From the NCBI RefSeq assembly GCF_004337475.1, contig NZ_SJZJ01000017.1, positions 58,283 through 122,282 of the forward strand: 64,000 nucleotides of DNA, written 5' to 3'. Below are positions 46,549-60,914 of the stretch, piece by piece (within the stretch, counting starts at the first letter, position 1; each line of letters begins with the position of its first letter). The translations under genes and the position numbers were made by a program. Under the pieces are notes generated by a model. That model ran no database searches. It was not told the origin of the DNA and worked only from the letters and a program-made list of their open reading frames with translations. The stretch is from Nocardioides jejuensis (GTDB lineage Bacteria; Actinomycetota; Actinomycetes; Propionibacteriales; Nocardioidaceae).

Positions 46549-46810
46549 CTGCCAGCTCTCCTCGAGATCGTTGGTCCGTTTGTCGACTCGGCGACAACTC
46601 GCCGTGTGGACCGGACTCTAGGGGGGCCTTCTGACAGGTCACAAGGCGGCCAACGGTTGTCCACCGGGTGTACGGAAATCTGTGTACGACATGTGGAATC
46701 GCCCCCGCTTGAGTGCACAGGACGCCGTCGCCTGTGGAGCAATCTGTGGAGGAAACGCCGGGCGATCACTGGCGCACGAGGGCGACCTGCGTGAGGACCC
46801 GGCGTACCCC

Positions 46811-46816
46811 TAGGGT
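46811..46816 (+). promoter_or_regulatory. -10 element of leaderless promoter, MTHFR-like gene
   Basis: TAGGGT, 6 nt before the ATG at 46823. The 274-bp gap to parA (46549-46822) otherwise holds scattered TGTGGA motifs and two GTGTACG direct repeats but no gene. Confidence 0.55.
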
Positions 46817-46822
46817 CCTGCC

Positions 46823-47749
46823 ATGGACCTCGCCGCACGCATCCGCGATCGCCAGGGTGGCTTCGTGCTCTTCGCCCTGACGCCGCCTCGCCAGTCGACC
46901 GCTCCGGAGCGCGTTGCGGAGATCGCCGCCGCCACGAGCGCGCGCTTGCGGCCGCTCGGACTGGACGGGCTGGTCCTCTACGACATCGACGACGAGAGCG
47001 CACGCAACCCGTCCGAGCGCCCGTTCCCGTTCACGCCGACCCTCGACCCGGCGACGTACCTCGCCGACGAGCTCAGCGACTGGCCGACGCCGGTCGTCGT
47101 CTACCGCGCCGTCGGCAAGTACGAGCCCACCGCGCTCGAGGCGTGGGCCGCAACGCAGGACGCCGCGCGCGCCCTGACCGTGCTCGTCGGTGCTGCCTCC
47201 AGCGGAGCAGCCGCTCCCCTGTCACTGAGTGCAGCCCAGGACCTCGCCCGGTCGAGCAACCCCGACCTGCTCGTGGGTGGCGTGGCCATCCCCGAGCGGC
47301 ACACCCGCCGCGGCAACGAGCACGAGCGCCTGCTCGCGAAGCAGGCCGCCGGCTGCCGGTTCTTCGTCACCCAGGTCGTCTACGACGTCAACGCCGCCAA
47401 GAGCCTCGTCTCGGACTATGCCTACGCCTGTCAGGCCGCCGGCATCGATCCGGTCCCGATCGTCTTCACGTTCTCGGTCTGCGGCTCGATGAAGACCCTC
47501 GAGTTCCTGCGGTGGCTCGGCGTCGACGTCCCGCGCTGGATCGAGAACGACCTGCGCCACGCCGAGGACACCCTCCAGGCGTCGTACGACCAGGCACTGG
47601 CCACAGCGACCGACCTGATCGCGTACTGCGAGCGACTCGGCGTGCCGTTCGGGCTCAACGTCGAGAGCGTCTCCATCCGCAAGGTGGAGATCGACGCCTC
47701 CGTCGAGCTCGCGCGGCGCCTGATCGAGGAGCTCGCCGCCCCCGCTTGA
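46823..47749 (+). CDS. methylenetetrahydrofolate reductase-like protein
   Basis: A 308-residue TIM-barrel protein of the MTHFR superfamily. Family-like features are the opening FVLFALTPPRQSTAPERVAEIAA, LVGGVAIPERH, and KQAAGCRFFVTQVVYDVNAA in the second half, which matches the GA(D)FFITQ region of MetF. The usual folate/FAD residues are not all evident, so it is a divergent member and the substrate is uncertain. It is followed by merR and an aldo-keto reductase in the same direction, with a MerR-type promoter in between. Confidence 0.72.
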   Translation: MDLAARIRDRQGGFVLFALTPPRQSTAPERVAEIAAATSARLRPLGLDGLVLYDIDDESARNPSERPFPFTPTLDPATYLADELSDWPTPVVVYRAVGKYEPTALEAWAATQDAARALTVLVGAASSGAAAPLSLSAAQDLARSSNPDLLVGGVAIPERHTRRGNEHERLLAKQAAGCRFFVTQVVYDVNAAKSLVSDYAYACQAAGIDPVPIVFTFSVCGSMKTLEFLRWLGVDVPRWIENDLRHAEDTLQASYDQALATATDLIAYCERLGVPFGLNVESVSIRKVEIDASVELARRLIEELAAPA

Positions 47750-47776
47750 CCTCGAGTGCACTCGAAGGCGCAAACT
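47746..47776 (+). promoter_or_regulatory. MerR-type promoter with 19-bp spacer, copy 1 (own promoter of merR)
   Basis: TTGACC (47746-47751) and CAAACT (47771-47776) are separated by exactly 19 bp, the long spacer typical of MerR-controlled promoters. The spacer holds the palindrome TCGAGTGCACTCGA (47752-47765). The ATG of merR is 6 nt past the -10, so the message is leaderless. Confidence 0.75.
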
Positions 47777-47782
47777 GGGCCG

Positions 47783-48181
47783 ATGTCCTTCACGATCGCC
47801 GAGATGGCCGAACAGACCGGGCTCACCCCGCACACCCTGCGCTACTACGAGCGCGACGGCCTGCTGCTCGGCGCCGTCGATCGAGCGACCTCCGGGCACC
47901 GTCGCTACTCGGCACAGGATCTGGCGTGGATCACCCTGATCACCCGGCTCCGCGCGACGGGCATGCCGATCCGCGACGTGAAGCGGTACGCCGCCCTGGT
48001 CCGCGCAGGTGACGGCAACGAGTCCGAGCGCCTCGACCTGCTGCTCGCCCATCGGGCGCGCGTGGAGGCCCAGCTCGCCGAGATCACCGGCCACCTGCGT
48101 GCCGTCGACCACAAGATCGGGATCTACGAGGGAAAGGTCGAGCAGGCCTTGACTTCGAGCGCACTCGAAGCCGTTGAGTAG
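47783..48181 (+). CDS. MerR family transcriptional regulator
   Basis: A 132-residue MerR protein with the standard N-terminal winged helix ([25 protein letters not shown], split by one residue, then [27 protein letters not shown]) and a C-terminal dimerisation helix ([22 protein letters not shown]). No metal-binding cysteines are present, which argues against a metal sensor. It probably senses a reactive or aromatic small molecule and controls itself and the downstream aldo-keto reductase through the two identical-looking dyads. Confidence 0.9.
   Translation: MSFTIAEMAEQTGLTPHTLRYYERDGLLLGAVDRATSGHRRYSAQDLAWITLITRLRATGMPIRDVKRYAALVRAGDGNESERLDLLLAHRARVEAQLAEITGHLRAVDHKIGIYEGKVEQALTSSALEAVE
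48149..48179 (+). promoter_or_regulatory. MerR-type promoter with 19-bp spacer, copy 2 (aldo-keto reductase)
   Basis: TTGACT (48149-48154) and TTGAGT (48174-48179) again flank exactly 19 bp, which contain CGAGCGCACTCGAAG, the same dyad as copy 1. It lies within the last codons of merR and 7 nt before the reductase ATG. Confidence 0.72.
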
Positions 48182-48186
48182 AGGGC

Positions 48187-49185
<999 letters not shown>

Positions 49186-49205
49186 GGCTGCCGACTCGCA
49201 GCCCG

Positions 49206-51728
49206 TCAGAGGCAGCGCATCGCGATGCCACGGACGACTGCCTCACCGCAGGCGTCCGTGGCGTCGAGGTCGACCTCGGCCTCGATGACCCAGTCGTTGT
49301 TGCCTTCAGGGTCGGCGATCGTCTGGATCGCCTTCCAGACGCGGCCATTGCGCTCGATCGTGAGGAACTTCGGTCCGCGCGCATCCCCCTCGAGCACCAT
49401 GTCGTCGTGCTCGGCGAAGTACGCCTCCAGTGCCTCGTCCCATCGGCTGCGGGTCATGACGACCTCGGCCGGGGGCTCGGTGCGGTCGGCGGCGTCGCGC
49501 TCGAGCCGCATGAGCCCGTCGAGGTTGTCGCGGGCCGCCAGGTCGAGCCGGCGCCACATCGCGTTGCGGATCATCACCAGGAACGCCGGCGTGTCAGTCA
49601 ACGCGCGGGGCGGCTTCGGCGGCTCGTGGTGGCTCACCTCGGGAGCGACGTGGTCCGGGTGGGCCAGCGCCTCCCACTCGTCGAGGAGGCTCGAGTCGGT
49701 CTGGCGGACGGTCTCCCCCAGCCACTCCACGAGCTCCTCGAGCTCTGCCGTGCGGTGTGCGTCCGGCACCGTCTGCCGCAGTGTGCGGTAGGCATCGGTG
49801 AGGTAGCGCAGCACCAGGCCCTCGGAGCGCGCCAGCTGGTAGCGGAAGACGAAGTCGGTGAACGACATCGCGCTCTCCCACATCTCCCGGACGATGCTCT
49901 TGGGGCTGAGGGCGTCCTCGGGCAGCCACGGGTGCTTCGAGCGATACATCTCGTACGCCGCTCCCAGCAGCTCGGCGAGCGGCTGCGGCCAGGTCACTGC
50001 CTCGAGGAGGGCCATCCGCTCGTCGTACTCGACGCCGTCGGCCTTCATCTCCTGCACCGCGGCGCCGCGCGCGGCGTACTGCTGGGCGAAGAGGATCTGC
50101 CGCGGTGCCTCGAGCACGGACTCGATGACCGAGACCGTGTCGAGCATCACGGTCTCGGACGCGGGGTCGAGCAGATCGAGCACCTCGACTGCAAAGTGGG
50201 CCAGCGGCTGATTGAGGGCGAAGTCGGCCGGCAGCGTGTCGGTCAGTACGTAGCGGCGGCCGAAGCCGTCGACCTCGTCGAGCCGGGTGAGCACTCCGCT
50301 GGCGACCAGTGACCGCACCAGCCGGATCGCGCGACGGGTGAGCCGCAGCTGCGAGCGGCGGTCCTCGTGGTTCTCCTGGAGGAGCCGGCGCATCGCCTCC
50401 GCGGTGTCCTCGGTGCGCGCCGCCACGTTGAGGAGCATCGAGTTGTCGACCTTCATCCGGCTTTGCAGCGACTCCGGGATGCCGTCGACGAGCTTGCTGA
50501 AGGTCGCCTCGGTCCACACGACGGCGCCCTCGGGCGCCTTCCGCAGCTGCGCCTTGGAGTTCTTCTTCCCCGCAGCGCGGCGTTCCTCCGCCTTGGCCTT
50601 GGCCTTCTCGTTCTCGATGACGTGCTCCGGCGCCTGGACGACGACGAAGCCGGCGGTGTCGTAGCCGGCACGACCCGCGCGACCGGCGATCTGCAGGAAC
50701 TCCCGCACGCGCAGCACGCGCGACCGATTGCCGTCGAACTTCGCCAGGCCCGTGAAGAGCACGGTGCGGATCGGCACGTTGATGCCCACACCGAGCGTGT
50801 CCGTGCCGCAGATGACGGTCAGCAAGCCCTGCTGTGCGAGCTGCTCCACGAGCCGGCGGTAGCGGGGCAGCATTCCCGCGTGGTGAACCCCGATGCCGGC
50901 CTTGAGCAGCTGGCTGAGCGTCTTGCCGAAGCCGGCGCCGAAGCGCACGGTGGCGATCTTGTCGGCGATTCTCTGCTTGTTCTCGGCAGGCACCGAGAGC
51001 TTCGCCTTGAGCAGCGACGTCGCGTGCTCGACGGCGTCCTTCTGCGTGAAGTGGACGACGTAGACCGGTGCCTGCTTCGTCGAGACGAGGTCCTCGAGCG
51101 TGTCCGCGAGGGGCTCCAGCGACCAGGTGAAGTGGAGCGGAATGGGACGCTCCGCGCCGTCGACCAGCGCCGTCTCCCTGCCCGTACGCCGGGTCAGGTC
51201 GGCGCTGATCTCCGTGATGTCGCCGAGCGTGGCGCTCATCAGCAGGAACTGAGCCTGCGGCAGCTCGAGCAGCGGCACCTGCCAGGCCCAGCCACGGTCG
51301 GGCTCGGCGTAGTAGTGGAACTCGTCCATGACGACGAGGCCGACGTCGGCGGCCTTGCCCTCACGCAGCGCGATGTTGGCCAGCACCTCGGCGGTGCAGC
51401 AGATGATCGGGGCGTCCGGGTTGACGCTCGCGTCGCCGGTCAGCATGCCGACGTCGTCCGGCCCGAAGACCTCACACAGGGCAAAGAACTTCTCGCTCAC
51501 CAGCGCCTTGATGGGCGCGGTGTAGAAGCTCACCCGGTCATCGGCGAGCGCCGCGAAGTGGGCGGCGATGGCGACCAGCGACTTGCCCGAGCCCGTCGGC
51601 GTCGCCAGCACGACGTTGTTGCCGGCGAAGATCTCGAGGACCGCCTCCTCCTGGTGCGGATAGAGGCTGATCCCCTCGCCGTCGGCCCAGGTCGAGAAGG
51701 CCTCGTATCCCTGCTCGCTCGCGCTCAT
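49206..51728 (-). CDS. Ski2-like DEAD/DEAH-box helicase with C-terminal DUF3516
   Basis: An 840-residue superfamily 2 helicase. Motif I is [10 protein letters not shown] near residue 45, motif II DEFHYY, motif [11 protein letters not shown], and the motif VI region [13 protein letters not shown]. The C-terminal ~450 residues (after [21 protein letters not shown] sequence) form the DUF3516 region found in actinobacterial members, ending in a compact [20 protein letters not shown] domain. It may unwind structured RNA or DNA. It overlaps xerD by 4 nt (ATGA) and is convergent with the aldo-keto reductase; a short GGCTGC hairpin lies between. Confidence 0.88.
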   Translation of the reverse strand: MSASEQGYEAFSTWADGEGISLYPHQEEAVLEIFAGNNVVLATPTGSGKSLVAIAAHFAALADDRVSFYTAPIKALVSEKFFALCEVFGPDDVGMLTGDASVNPDAPIICCTAEVLANIALREGKAADVGLVVMDEFHYYAEPDRGWAWQVPLLELPQAQFLLMSATLGDITEISADLTRRTGRETALVDGAERPIPLHFTWSLEPLADTLEDLVSTKQAPVYVVHFTQKDAVEHATSLLKAKLSVPAENKQRIADKIATVRFGAGFGKTLSQLLKAGIGVHHAGMLPRYRRLVEQLAQQGLLTVICGTDTLGVGINVPIRTVLFTGLAKFDGNRSRVLRVREFLQIAGRAGRAGYDTAGFVVVQAPEHVIENEKAKAKAEERRAAGKKNSKAQLRKAPEGAVVWTEATFSKLVDGIPESLQSRMKVDNSMLLNVAARTEDTAEAMRRLLQENHEDRRSQLRLTRRAIRLVRSLVASGVLTRLDEVDGFGRRYVLTDTLPADFALNQPLAHFAVEVLDLLDPASETVMLDTVSVIESVLEAPRQILFAQQYAARGAAVQEMKADGVEYDERMALLEAVTWPQPLAELLGAAYEMYRSKHPWLPEDALSPKSIVREMWESAMSFTDFVFRYQLARSEGLVLRYLTDAYRTLRQTVPDAHRTAELEELVEWLGETVRQTDSSLLDEWEALAHPDHVAPEVSHHEPPKPPRALTDTPAFLVMIRNAMWRRLDLAARDNLDGLMRLERDAADRTEPPAEVVMTRSRWDEALEAYFAEHDDMVLEGDARGPKFLTIERNGRVWKAIQTIADPEGNNDWVIEAEVDLDATDACGEAVVRGIAMRCL

Positions 51729-52651
51729 CGGGCCCTCGGGTGCGCGGTCGCGAAGACCTCACGCAGGTTGTCGACAGTGACGAGCGTGTAGACCTGCGTC
51801 GTCGTCACGCTCGCGTGCCCGAGCAGCTCCTGCACCACACGTACGTCGGCGCCGCCGTCGAGCAGGTGGGTGGCGAACGAGTGGCGCAGCGTGTGCGGCG
51901 AGACGTCCTTGGTGACCCCGGCAAGACCGGCCGCCTTGACCAGCACGGCCCATGCCGACTGGCGACTCAGACGCCCTCCGCGGGAGTTGAGGAAGATCGC
52001 GCCTGCGGGTGTCGTCGTGCTCATCAGGTCGGGACGGGCATCGCGGAGGTACGCCGCCAGCGCGTCGCGGGCATAGGAGCCGATCGGCACGATCCGCTCC
52101 TTCGAGCCCTTGCCCTTCAGCAGCACCTGGCCGAGCTCCAGGTCGATGTCATCGACATCGAGACCGACGGCCTCGGAGATCCGCGCCCCGGTGCCGTAGA
52201 GCACCTCGAGCAGCGCGCGGTCGCGGAGCGCGAGCCGCGTGCCCGAAGCCCCGGCGGCCTCGAGGATCGCCTCGACCTCCGACAGCGGGAGCGCCTTGGG
52301 CAGCCGCTTCGCCGGCGCAGGCGGCTTCACCGCAGCGGCAGGGTCGTGCGTGGCCAGGCCGTCGAGCACCGCGAACTTGTGGAAGCCCCGGACCGCGACG
52401 ATCGTCCGCGCCGCGCTCGTCGATCCGAGCGGCGGGTGGTCCGCGTCGCCTTCGCGCAGCTTGACCAGGAACCCGGTCACGGTGGCCTCGGTGATCGCGT
52501 CCATCTCCGTCACGCCAGCGGCAGCCAGGTACGCGGCGTACCGACGAAGGTCGCGACGGTAGGAGCTCAGCGTGTTGGCGGCGAGGCCGCGCTCAACGGC
52601 GAGGTGGTCCAGCCAGGTGCGGATCGCGCGCTCGACCGGGCCCACACTCAC
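51725..52651 (-). CDS. xerD: tyrosine recombinase XerD
   Basis: A 308-residue site-specific recombinase for chromosome dimer resolution with XerC at dif. The N-terminal SAM-like domain begins [18 protein letters not shown], and the catalytic residues are visible: Arg in [11 protein letters not shown], Lys in [12 protein letters not shown], His/Arg in [18 protein letters not shown], His in [14 protein letters not shown] with the Tyr nucleophile. The GTG at 52651 overlaps the Nudix stop (GTGA). Its position between Nudix and parA matches Rv1701. Confidence 0.94.
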   Translation of the reverse strand: MSVGPVERAIRTWLDHLAVERGLAANTLSSYRRDLRRYAAYLAAAGVTEMDAITEATVTGFLVKLREGDADHPPLGSTSAARTIVAVRGFHKFAVLDGLATHDPAAAVKPPAPAKRLPKALPLSEVEAILEAAGASGTRLALRDRALLEVLYGTGARISEAVGLDVDDIDLELGQVLLKGKGSKERIVPIGSYARDALAAYLRDARPDLMSTTTPAGAIFLNSRGGRLSRQSAWAVLVKAAGLAGVTKDVSPHTLRHSFATHLLDGGADVRVVQELLGHASVTTTQVYTLVTVDNLREVFATAHPRAR

Positions 52652-53235
52652 GCGAGGCCCTTGGCGCGCGCCAGCAGCAGGGCCAGCGCGATCGGGGCGT
52701 CGGAGATGCGGCCGTCGAGCACCGCGGCGTACAGGTCGTCGAAGGGGGCGCGGAAGACCTGCATCTCCGCTTCCTCGCCGTGCAGCTCGAAGTCTCCACG
52801 GCTGACCGGCGTCAGGCCGGTCGCGACGTAGAGGTGGTGCCGCTCCGCGGTGATGCCCGGGCTCGCCCAGACCGACGCGAGGTGCACCCACTCGTCGGCG
52901 GCCAGCTCAACCTCTTCGCGGAGCTCGCGCTTCGCGACCTCGAGCGGGTCCTCCCCCGGGACGTCACAGATGCCGGCAGGCAGCTCGACGAAGGCGATGT
53001 TCGCCGGGTGGCGGTACTGCTGGAGGCAGAGCACCTGCCCGTCGGCATCCACCGCCAGGACGATCGCGGCACCCGGGTGCTCGAGGACCAGCCGGCGGAA
53101 CGGCTCCCCCTCGCCCGTGCCGTCGTCGCCGGGGCGGCGTACCTGGTCGGAGCGGAGCGCGACCACCCAGCCGTCCCGGTGGATGTCCTCGGAGGACACC
53201 ACCGGCCACGACTCGGGACGGTCAGCGATCGTCAT
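52648..53235 (-). CDS. ADP-ribose pyrophosphatase-like Nudix hydrolase
   Basis: A 195-residue Nudix protein. The box reads [26 protein letters not shown], in two halves; the usual EExG glycine is replaced (REEVEL), which is common in this branch. Expected activity is hydrolysis of ADP-ribose to AMP and ribose-5-phosphate. The ATG at 53235 ([10 protein letters not shown]) is preferred over an open frame to 53322. It is 10 bp after pyrG and overlaps xerD (Rv1700-Rv1701 order). Confidence 0.9.
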   Translation of the reverse strand: MTIADRPESWPVVSSEDIHRDGWVVALRSDQVRRPGDDGTGEGEPFRRLVLEHPGAAIVLAVDADGQVLCLQQYRHPANIAFVELPAGICDVPGEDPLEVAKRELREEVELAADEWVHLASVWASPGITAERHHLYVATGLTPVSRGDFELHGEEAEMQVFRAPFDDLYAAVLDGRISDAPIALALLLARAKGLA

Positions 53236-53245
53236 CAGGTGCGGG

Positions 53246-56771
<3,526 letters not shown>

Positions 56772-56772
<1 letters not shown>

Positions 56773-57731
56773 CAGTCGTTTCCGTTCTCGCGCATGCGCC
56801 TCTCGGCAGCGCCCCGCCAGCCCTCCACCGACAGACCGAACTTCGCGACCAGACGGTCGGTGAACGGCGAGTCGTGCAGGCGGACGAGCGGCACCGGGGC
56901 GCCGCGGCGTACCTCGATGCGGGCGCCGGGCGGCAGGTCGACGGTGCGCCGACCGTCGCACCACAGGACGCCGGCGCCTTCGTTGGTGGACATCACCTCG
57001 ACGGCGATGACAGAGCTCGGGGCGACGACCATCGGTCGCGCAAACAGGGCGTGCGCACTCAGCGGCACGATCAGCAGGGCCTCGACGACCGGCCAGACCA
57101 CGGGCCCGCCCGCGCTGAAGTTGTACGCCGTCGAGCCGGTCGGCGTGGCGCACACGACGCCGTCCGCGCCCCAGCGGGACAGCGGGCGGCCGTCGATCTC
57201 GACGACCAGCTCGAGCATGCGCTCGCGCGCCGCCTTCTCCACCGATGCCTCGTTGAGGGCGAAGGTGTTGGCGACGACCTCGGCTCCCTGGAGCACCGTG
57301 ACGTCGACGGTCAGGCGCTCCTCGGTGGTCCAGCGGCGATCGACGATCGCGCTGATCGTGTGCTCGACGTCATCCGGCTCGGCCTCGGCGAGGAACCCGA
57401 CGTGGCCCAGGTTGACGCCCAGCAGCGGGGTGCCCGAACGATGCGTGATCTCGGCGGCGCGCAGGATGGTGCCGTCGCCACCGATGACCACAGCCAGCTC
57501 GCAGTGCACCGCGGCTGACCCGTCGTCCGGCACGACCTCGACGAGCGCACCATCGGGCCGCAGGCCGAGCTCGGCTGCCTCGGCTGCGAGCAGGCGTACG
57601 ACGATGCCGTGGGCGCTCAGCGACTTCACGAAGGAGTGCGCGATCTCGCACGCGGCGTCGCGCGTCGTGTTGGCCACGACCAGGACGCGCCGCAGCGAAC
57701 GGGCGTCGCGTGAGGGGTCCGGAATCGTCAC
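56772..57731 (-). CDS. nadK: NAD kinase
   Basis: A 319-residue NAD kinase that makes NADP+ from NAD+. The nucleotide motif GGDGTILRA (84-92), the ASVEKAARERMLELVVEIDG segment and CATPTGSTAYNFSAGGPVV are visible. The GTG start overlaps the tlyA stop (GTGA). The order tlyA-nadK-recN is conserved (Rv1694-Rv1696). Confidence 0.96.
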
Positions 57732-58573
57732 GGGTCCACCTTCTCACCCTGCGCCGACAGTGGTGCGGACCTCGCGGCTCCGGCTTCCGCGGCGATCTCG
57801 TCGGCGCCGATGGTCGCCTCACCGCGACGCAACCACAGGAAGAACTCCACGTTGCCGGAGGGGCCGGGGAGCTTGCTCGTCGACACGGCCCGCGCACCCC
57901 AGCCACGTCGCGCCGCCGCGTCGGCAATCGCCGTGACCGTCTCGGCCCGCAGCGCCGCGCTCCGGACGACGCCGCCCTTGCCCAGACGATCCTTGCCCAC
58001 CTCGAACTGCGGCTTGACCATGAGCGCCAGGTCGGCGTCGGGAGCGCAGACTCCGATCAGCGCATCCAGGACGAGCTCAAGGCTGATGAAGGACAGGTCG
58101 CCGACGACGACGTCCACCTCTCCGCCGAGCATCTCGGTGGTGATGTCACGGATGTTGGTGCGGTCGTGCACCTGCACGCGCTCGTCGTTCTGCAGGCGCC
58201 AGATCAGCTGGCCGTAACCCACGTCGACGGCGACGACCTCGCGCGCCCCGGCCCGCAGGAGGACGTCCGTGAAGCCTCCGGTGGAGGCGCCGGCGTCGAG
58301 GCACCGTCGGCCCTCGACCGCGAGGCCGAGGGGGCCAAAGGCCTCGAGCGCCCCCGCCAGCTTGTGCGCACCGCGCGAGGCGTAGCCGGGGTCGTCCGGG
58401 TCGTCGATGACGTAGATGTCGGCGTCGGTCGTCACCTGCGTGGCGGGCTTCGTCGCCACGGCGCCACCGACCTTCACACGGCCGGCGCCGAGAAGCTCGG
58501 AGGCGTGCGAACGGGAGGTGGCAAGGCCACGCCGGACGAGTTCAGCGTCCAGGCGGAGACGGCGGGGCGGCAT
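57728..58573 (-). CDS. tlyA: TlyA family rRNA 2'-O-methyltransferase
   Basis: A 281-residue protein with an N-terminal S4 domain (RLDAELVRRGLATSRSHASELL) and an FtsJ-like methyltransferase domain (CLDAGASTGGFTDVLLRAGA, VVVGDLSFISLELVLDAL, MVKPQFEVGKDRLGKGGVV). TlyA methylates ribose 2'-OH in 16S and 23S rRNA, and its loss gives capreomycin resistance in mycobacteria. It is coupled to the small gene upstream (TGATG). Confidence 0.95.
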   Translation of the reverse strand: MPPRRLRLDAELVRRGLATSRSHASELLGAGRVKVGGAVATKPATQVTTDADIYVIDDPDDPGYASRGAHKLAGALEAFGPLGLAVEGRRCLDAGASTGGFTDVLLRAGAREVVAVDVGYGQLIWRLQNDERVQVHDRTNIRDITTEMLGGEVDVVVGDLSFISLELVLDALIGVCAPDADLALMVKPQFEVGKDRLGKGGVVRSAALRAETVTAIADAAARRGWGARAVSTSKLPGPSGNVEFFLWLRRGEATIGADEIAAEAGAARSAPLSAQGEKVDP

Positions 58574-58803
58574 CAGCCGACAGGGCCCGCGCTGGTCGGA
58601 GGACGGGGCCCGGACGGCGCGTCGAGTGCTCCCCGCAGCTGCGCGTGGGCGTGCTCGAAGACGGCGACGTGCTCGTCGACGGGCAGCTCTGCGAGGCCCG
58701 CCAGGCTCGCGATCACGCCGTCGACCGCACCGTGACCGGTCTCGGGCGCCGGGGCCACCGGCTCCGCCGACCCGGGCTCGATCCCGGCCTGCTCCTCGCT
58801 CAT
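58573..58803 (-). CDS. small conserved hypothetical protein (Rv1693-like position)
   Basis: A 76-residue acidic protein. The core GAVDGVIASLAGLAELPVDEHVAVFEHAHAQLRGAL, in two halves, is a helical hairpin, and the ends are Pro/Ala/Gly-rich and disordered. It overlaps the HAD gene by 4 nt (ATGA) and tlyA by 1 nt. The same small gene occupies this spot in mycobacteria. No function is known. Confidence 0.78.
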   Translation of the reverse strand: MSEEQAGIEPGSAEPVAPAPETGHGAVDGVIASLAGLAELPVDEHVAVFEHAHAQLRGALDAPSGPRPPTSAGPVG

Positions 58804-59807
58804 GGACCCAACGCTACCGAACGCAGGGCCTCCGGCACGTGCAGCGGTTGTCCCGTGGCGTCCAGGTGCTGCCAGGCGACACCGGCGACGGCTCGCCACC
58901 AGTCGTCACGTGTGCCTTCACCGGAGAGCACCAAGGCGCCGTCCACTGCGCGTGCCGCCCATCCACCGCACAGCGCCACCCCTCCGTCGTACGACGGAAC
59001 AGGGTGGGCAACCAGCAGGCCGTGCAGGTCCGAGGCGAGGTACGTCGGCCGAAGCGCGGGCGGTGCTCCAACCAGGTCGTCGAGGCCGCTCACACCCGTG
59101 AGGACGAGCAGCGAGTCGATCCCCGCATTGCGGGCGCCCTCGATGTCGGTGTCGAGCCGGTCGCCGACCATCAGTGGTCGGTGACCACCGACTCGACGCA
59201 CGGTCTCGTCGAGCAGGGGGCGATCCGGCTTGCCGGCGACGACTGCGCGGACCCCGCTGAACTCCTCGATCAGCCGCACGACCGCACCATGCCCGGGACC
59301 GATCCCCGCAGAAGTCGGAATGGTCAGATCGGCGTTGGTCGCGACCCACGGCATGCCTCCGCGCACCAGGATCGACGCCTCGAGGATGCGCCGCCACGGC
59401 AGGTCGGGCCCGTAGCCCGTCACGACCGCGACTGCTTCGGACGACGACTCGGTGGGCACGAGGCCTGCCTCGCGGAGGGCAGCGTCGACCCCCTCGCCGC
59501 CACACAGGAAGATCCGCGCACCGGCACCCCACCGCTCGCGGAGCAGCCTGGCTGCTGCCTGTGCCGAGGTCACGACGTCCTCGGCGGTGGCTGCCACGCC
59601 GAGATCGCTCAGATGCCGGGCCACGACGCCGGGCGGGCGGGCCGCGTTGTTGGTGACGAAGGCGACGGACGTGCCGCGAGACCGCACGTCCGCAATGGCG
59701 TGCGCCGCCCCCGGCACGGCCTGCTCCCCGATGTAGACGACGCCGTCCAGGTCGAGCATGGCCAGGTCGTACGTGTCGACCAGAGGTGCATCACTGGCGC
59801 GAAGCAC
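58800..59807 (-). CDS. NagD-like HAD-IIA phosphatase
   Basis: A 335-residue haloacid dehalogenase hydrolase. The nucleophile motif is LAMLDLDGVVYIGEQAVPGA, with FVTNNAARPP as motif II, the Lys in VVAGKPDRPLLDE and the Asp pair in MVGDRLDTDIEGARNAG. An extra ~60-residue C-terminal domain (LSGEGTRDDWWRAVAGVAWQ) is typical of the Rv1692-type glycerol-3-phosphate phosphatase. The GTG at 59807 is preferred because AGGGGGA lies ~9 nt upstream; an internal ATG begins only at the nucleophile motif. Confidence 0.88.
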   Translation of the reverse strand: MLRASDAPLVDTYDLAMLDLDGVVYIGEQAVPGAAHAIADVRSRGTSVAFVTNNAARPPGVVARHLSDLGVAATAEDVVTSAQAAARLLRERWGAGARIFLCGGEGVDAALREAGLVPTESSSEAVAVVTGYGPDLPWRRILEASILVRGGMPWVATNADLTIPTSAGIGPGHGAVVRLIEEFSGVRAVVAGKPDRPLLDETVRRVGGHRPLMVGDRLDTDIEGARNAGIDSLLVLTGVSGLDDLVGAPPALRPTYLASDLHGLLVAHPVPSYDGGVALCGGWAARAVDGALVLSGEGTRDDWWRAVAGVAWQHLDATGQPLHVPEALRSVALGP

Positions 59808-59821
59808 TTGCTGTTTCCCCC

Positions 59822-59827
59822 TACGAT
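59822..59827 (+). promoter_or_regulatory. -10 element of leaderless promoter, DUF1015 gene
   Basis: TACGAT, 7 nt before the ATG at 59835. It selects that ATG over the one at 59826. Confidence 0.55.
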
Positions 59828-59834
59828 GCACCGA

Positions 59835-60914
59835 ATGGAGACCCTGCCGGAACCCGGACCGCAGTTGGTGCTGCGGCCCTTCCGTGCGCTCAGGCTCCGC
59901 GAGAGCTTCGTGGGCGCCCCGGTGGCCAACAGGATCTTCGCTCGACCCTATCGGTCGGCGGCACGCCGCCTGCAGGACTGGCAGCGCCAGCGACACATCC
60001 GGCTCGACGACGCGCCGGCCCTCTACATCCACGAGTACACCTCGTCGGGCGTGAGCGTGCGGGGCCTCGTCGGCGAGCTGGACGTCACGCGCGCCGGCAG
60101 CGCTGTGCTCCCCCACGAGGCTGTCCGCCTGGAGCAGGTCGCCGAGCTGGCCGAGCGCATGGAGACCATCGCGCTCAACCCGGCTCCGATCCTGCTGATG
60201 CACCGGGGCACTGCGGCCCTCCGCACCGCGGTCGACCTCCTCACCGAGCGTCGCCCCGACGTCGCCTTCTCGGACCCCGGTGGGCAGCATCACCGCATGT
60301 GGCGGATCCAGGACCCGGACGACGTGCAGCTGCTCGGCACCCTCGTCGCGCCGAGCCGCGCTGTCATCGCCGACGGCCATCACAGGTACGCCGCGGCGCT
60401 CGAGCTCGCCGAGCAGCGTCCGGGCACCGAGTGGGAGCAGACCCTCGTCATGCTGGTCGACCAGGCGGACACGCCGCTGCAGCTGGGAGCGATCCACCGG
60501 ACGGTCACCGGGCTCACCCTCGAGACGATCGCCAGCGCGGCGATCCGACGGGGCGACGACTACCGGCCGCACCCGAACAGGCGCGAGGCCCTCGCCGGAC
60601 TCGAGCACGCCATGGTCCTGCACGACGGTGAGTCGTGGGCGACGTTGCACCCCCACGGACTGCAGCTGCCCGTCTTCGCGCTCCACGAGGAGCTGCTGCC
60701 GGCGTGGGGTGTCGACCAGGACCAGGTGCGCCATCACCACACCGCCGGCCAGGCGCTGGCACGCGCCCGCGACGGCGTGGCCATCCTGCTCCCCGCGCCC
60801 TCGTTCGAGCAGGTGGCAACAGCCGCCCGCGCCGGACGACCCTTCCCGCAGAAGGCCACGTCGTTCCAGCCCAAGCCGCATCTCGGCGCACTCATGCGGG
60901 ACCTTCGGACCTGA
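59835..60914 (+). CDS. DUF1015 family protein
   Basis: A 359-residue DUF1015 protein (LVLRPFRALRLRESFVGAPV, ALYIHEYTSSGVSVRGLVGE, VIADGHHRYAAALELAEQRP). The DGHHRY motif is the most conserved block of the family. Its biochemical role is poorly defined; some distant members are serine kinases. It is divergent from the HAD gene and its last 23 nt overlap the convergent SSB gene. Confidence 0.85.
   Translation: METLPEPGPQLVLRPFRALRLRESFVGAPVANRIFARPYRSAARRLQDWQRQRHIRLDDAPALYIHEYTSSGVSVRGLVGELDVTRAGSAVLPHEAVRLEQVAELAERMETIALNPAPILLMHRGTAALRTAVDLLTERRPDVAFSDPGGQHHRMWRIQDPDDVQLLGTLVAPSRAVIADGHHRYAAALELAEQRPGTEWEQTLVMLVDQADTPLQLGAIHRTVTGLTLETIASAAIRRGDDYRPHPNRREALAGLEHAMVLHDGESWATLHPHGLQLPVFALHEELLPAWGVDQDQVRHHHTAGQALARARDGVAILLPAPSFEQVATAARAGRPFPQKATSFQPKPHLGALMRDLRT

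Noticed and set aside
46549..46822. Replication origin beside parA
   Set aside because: No dnaA, dnaN, parB or gidB genes are present and the DnaA-box-like motifs are weak. Nearby genes match the Rv1708-Rv1711 region, not the origin.
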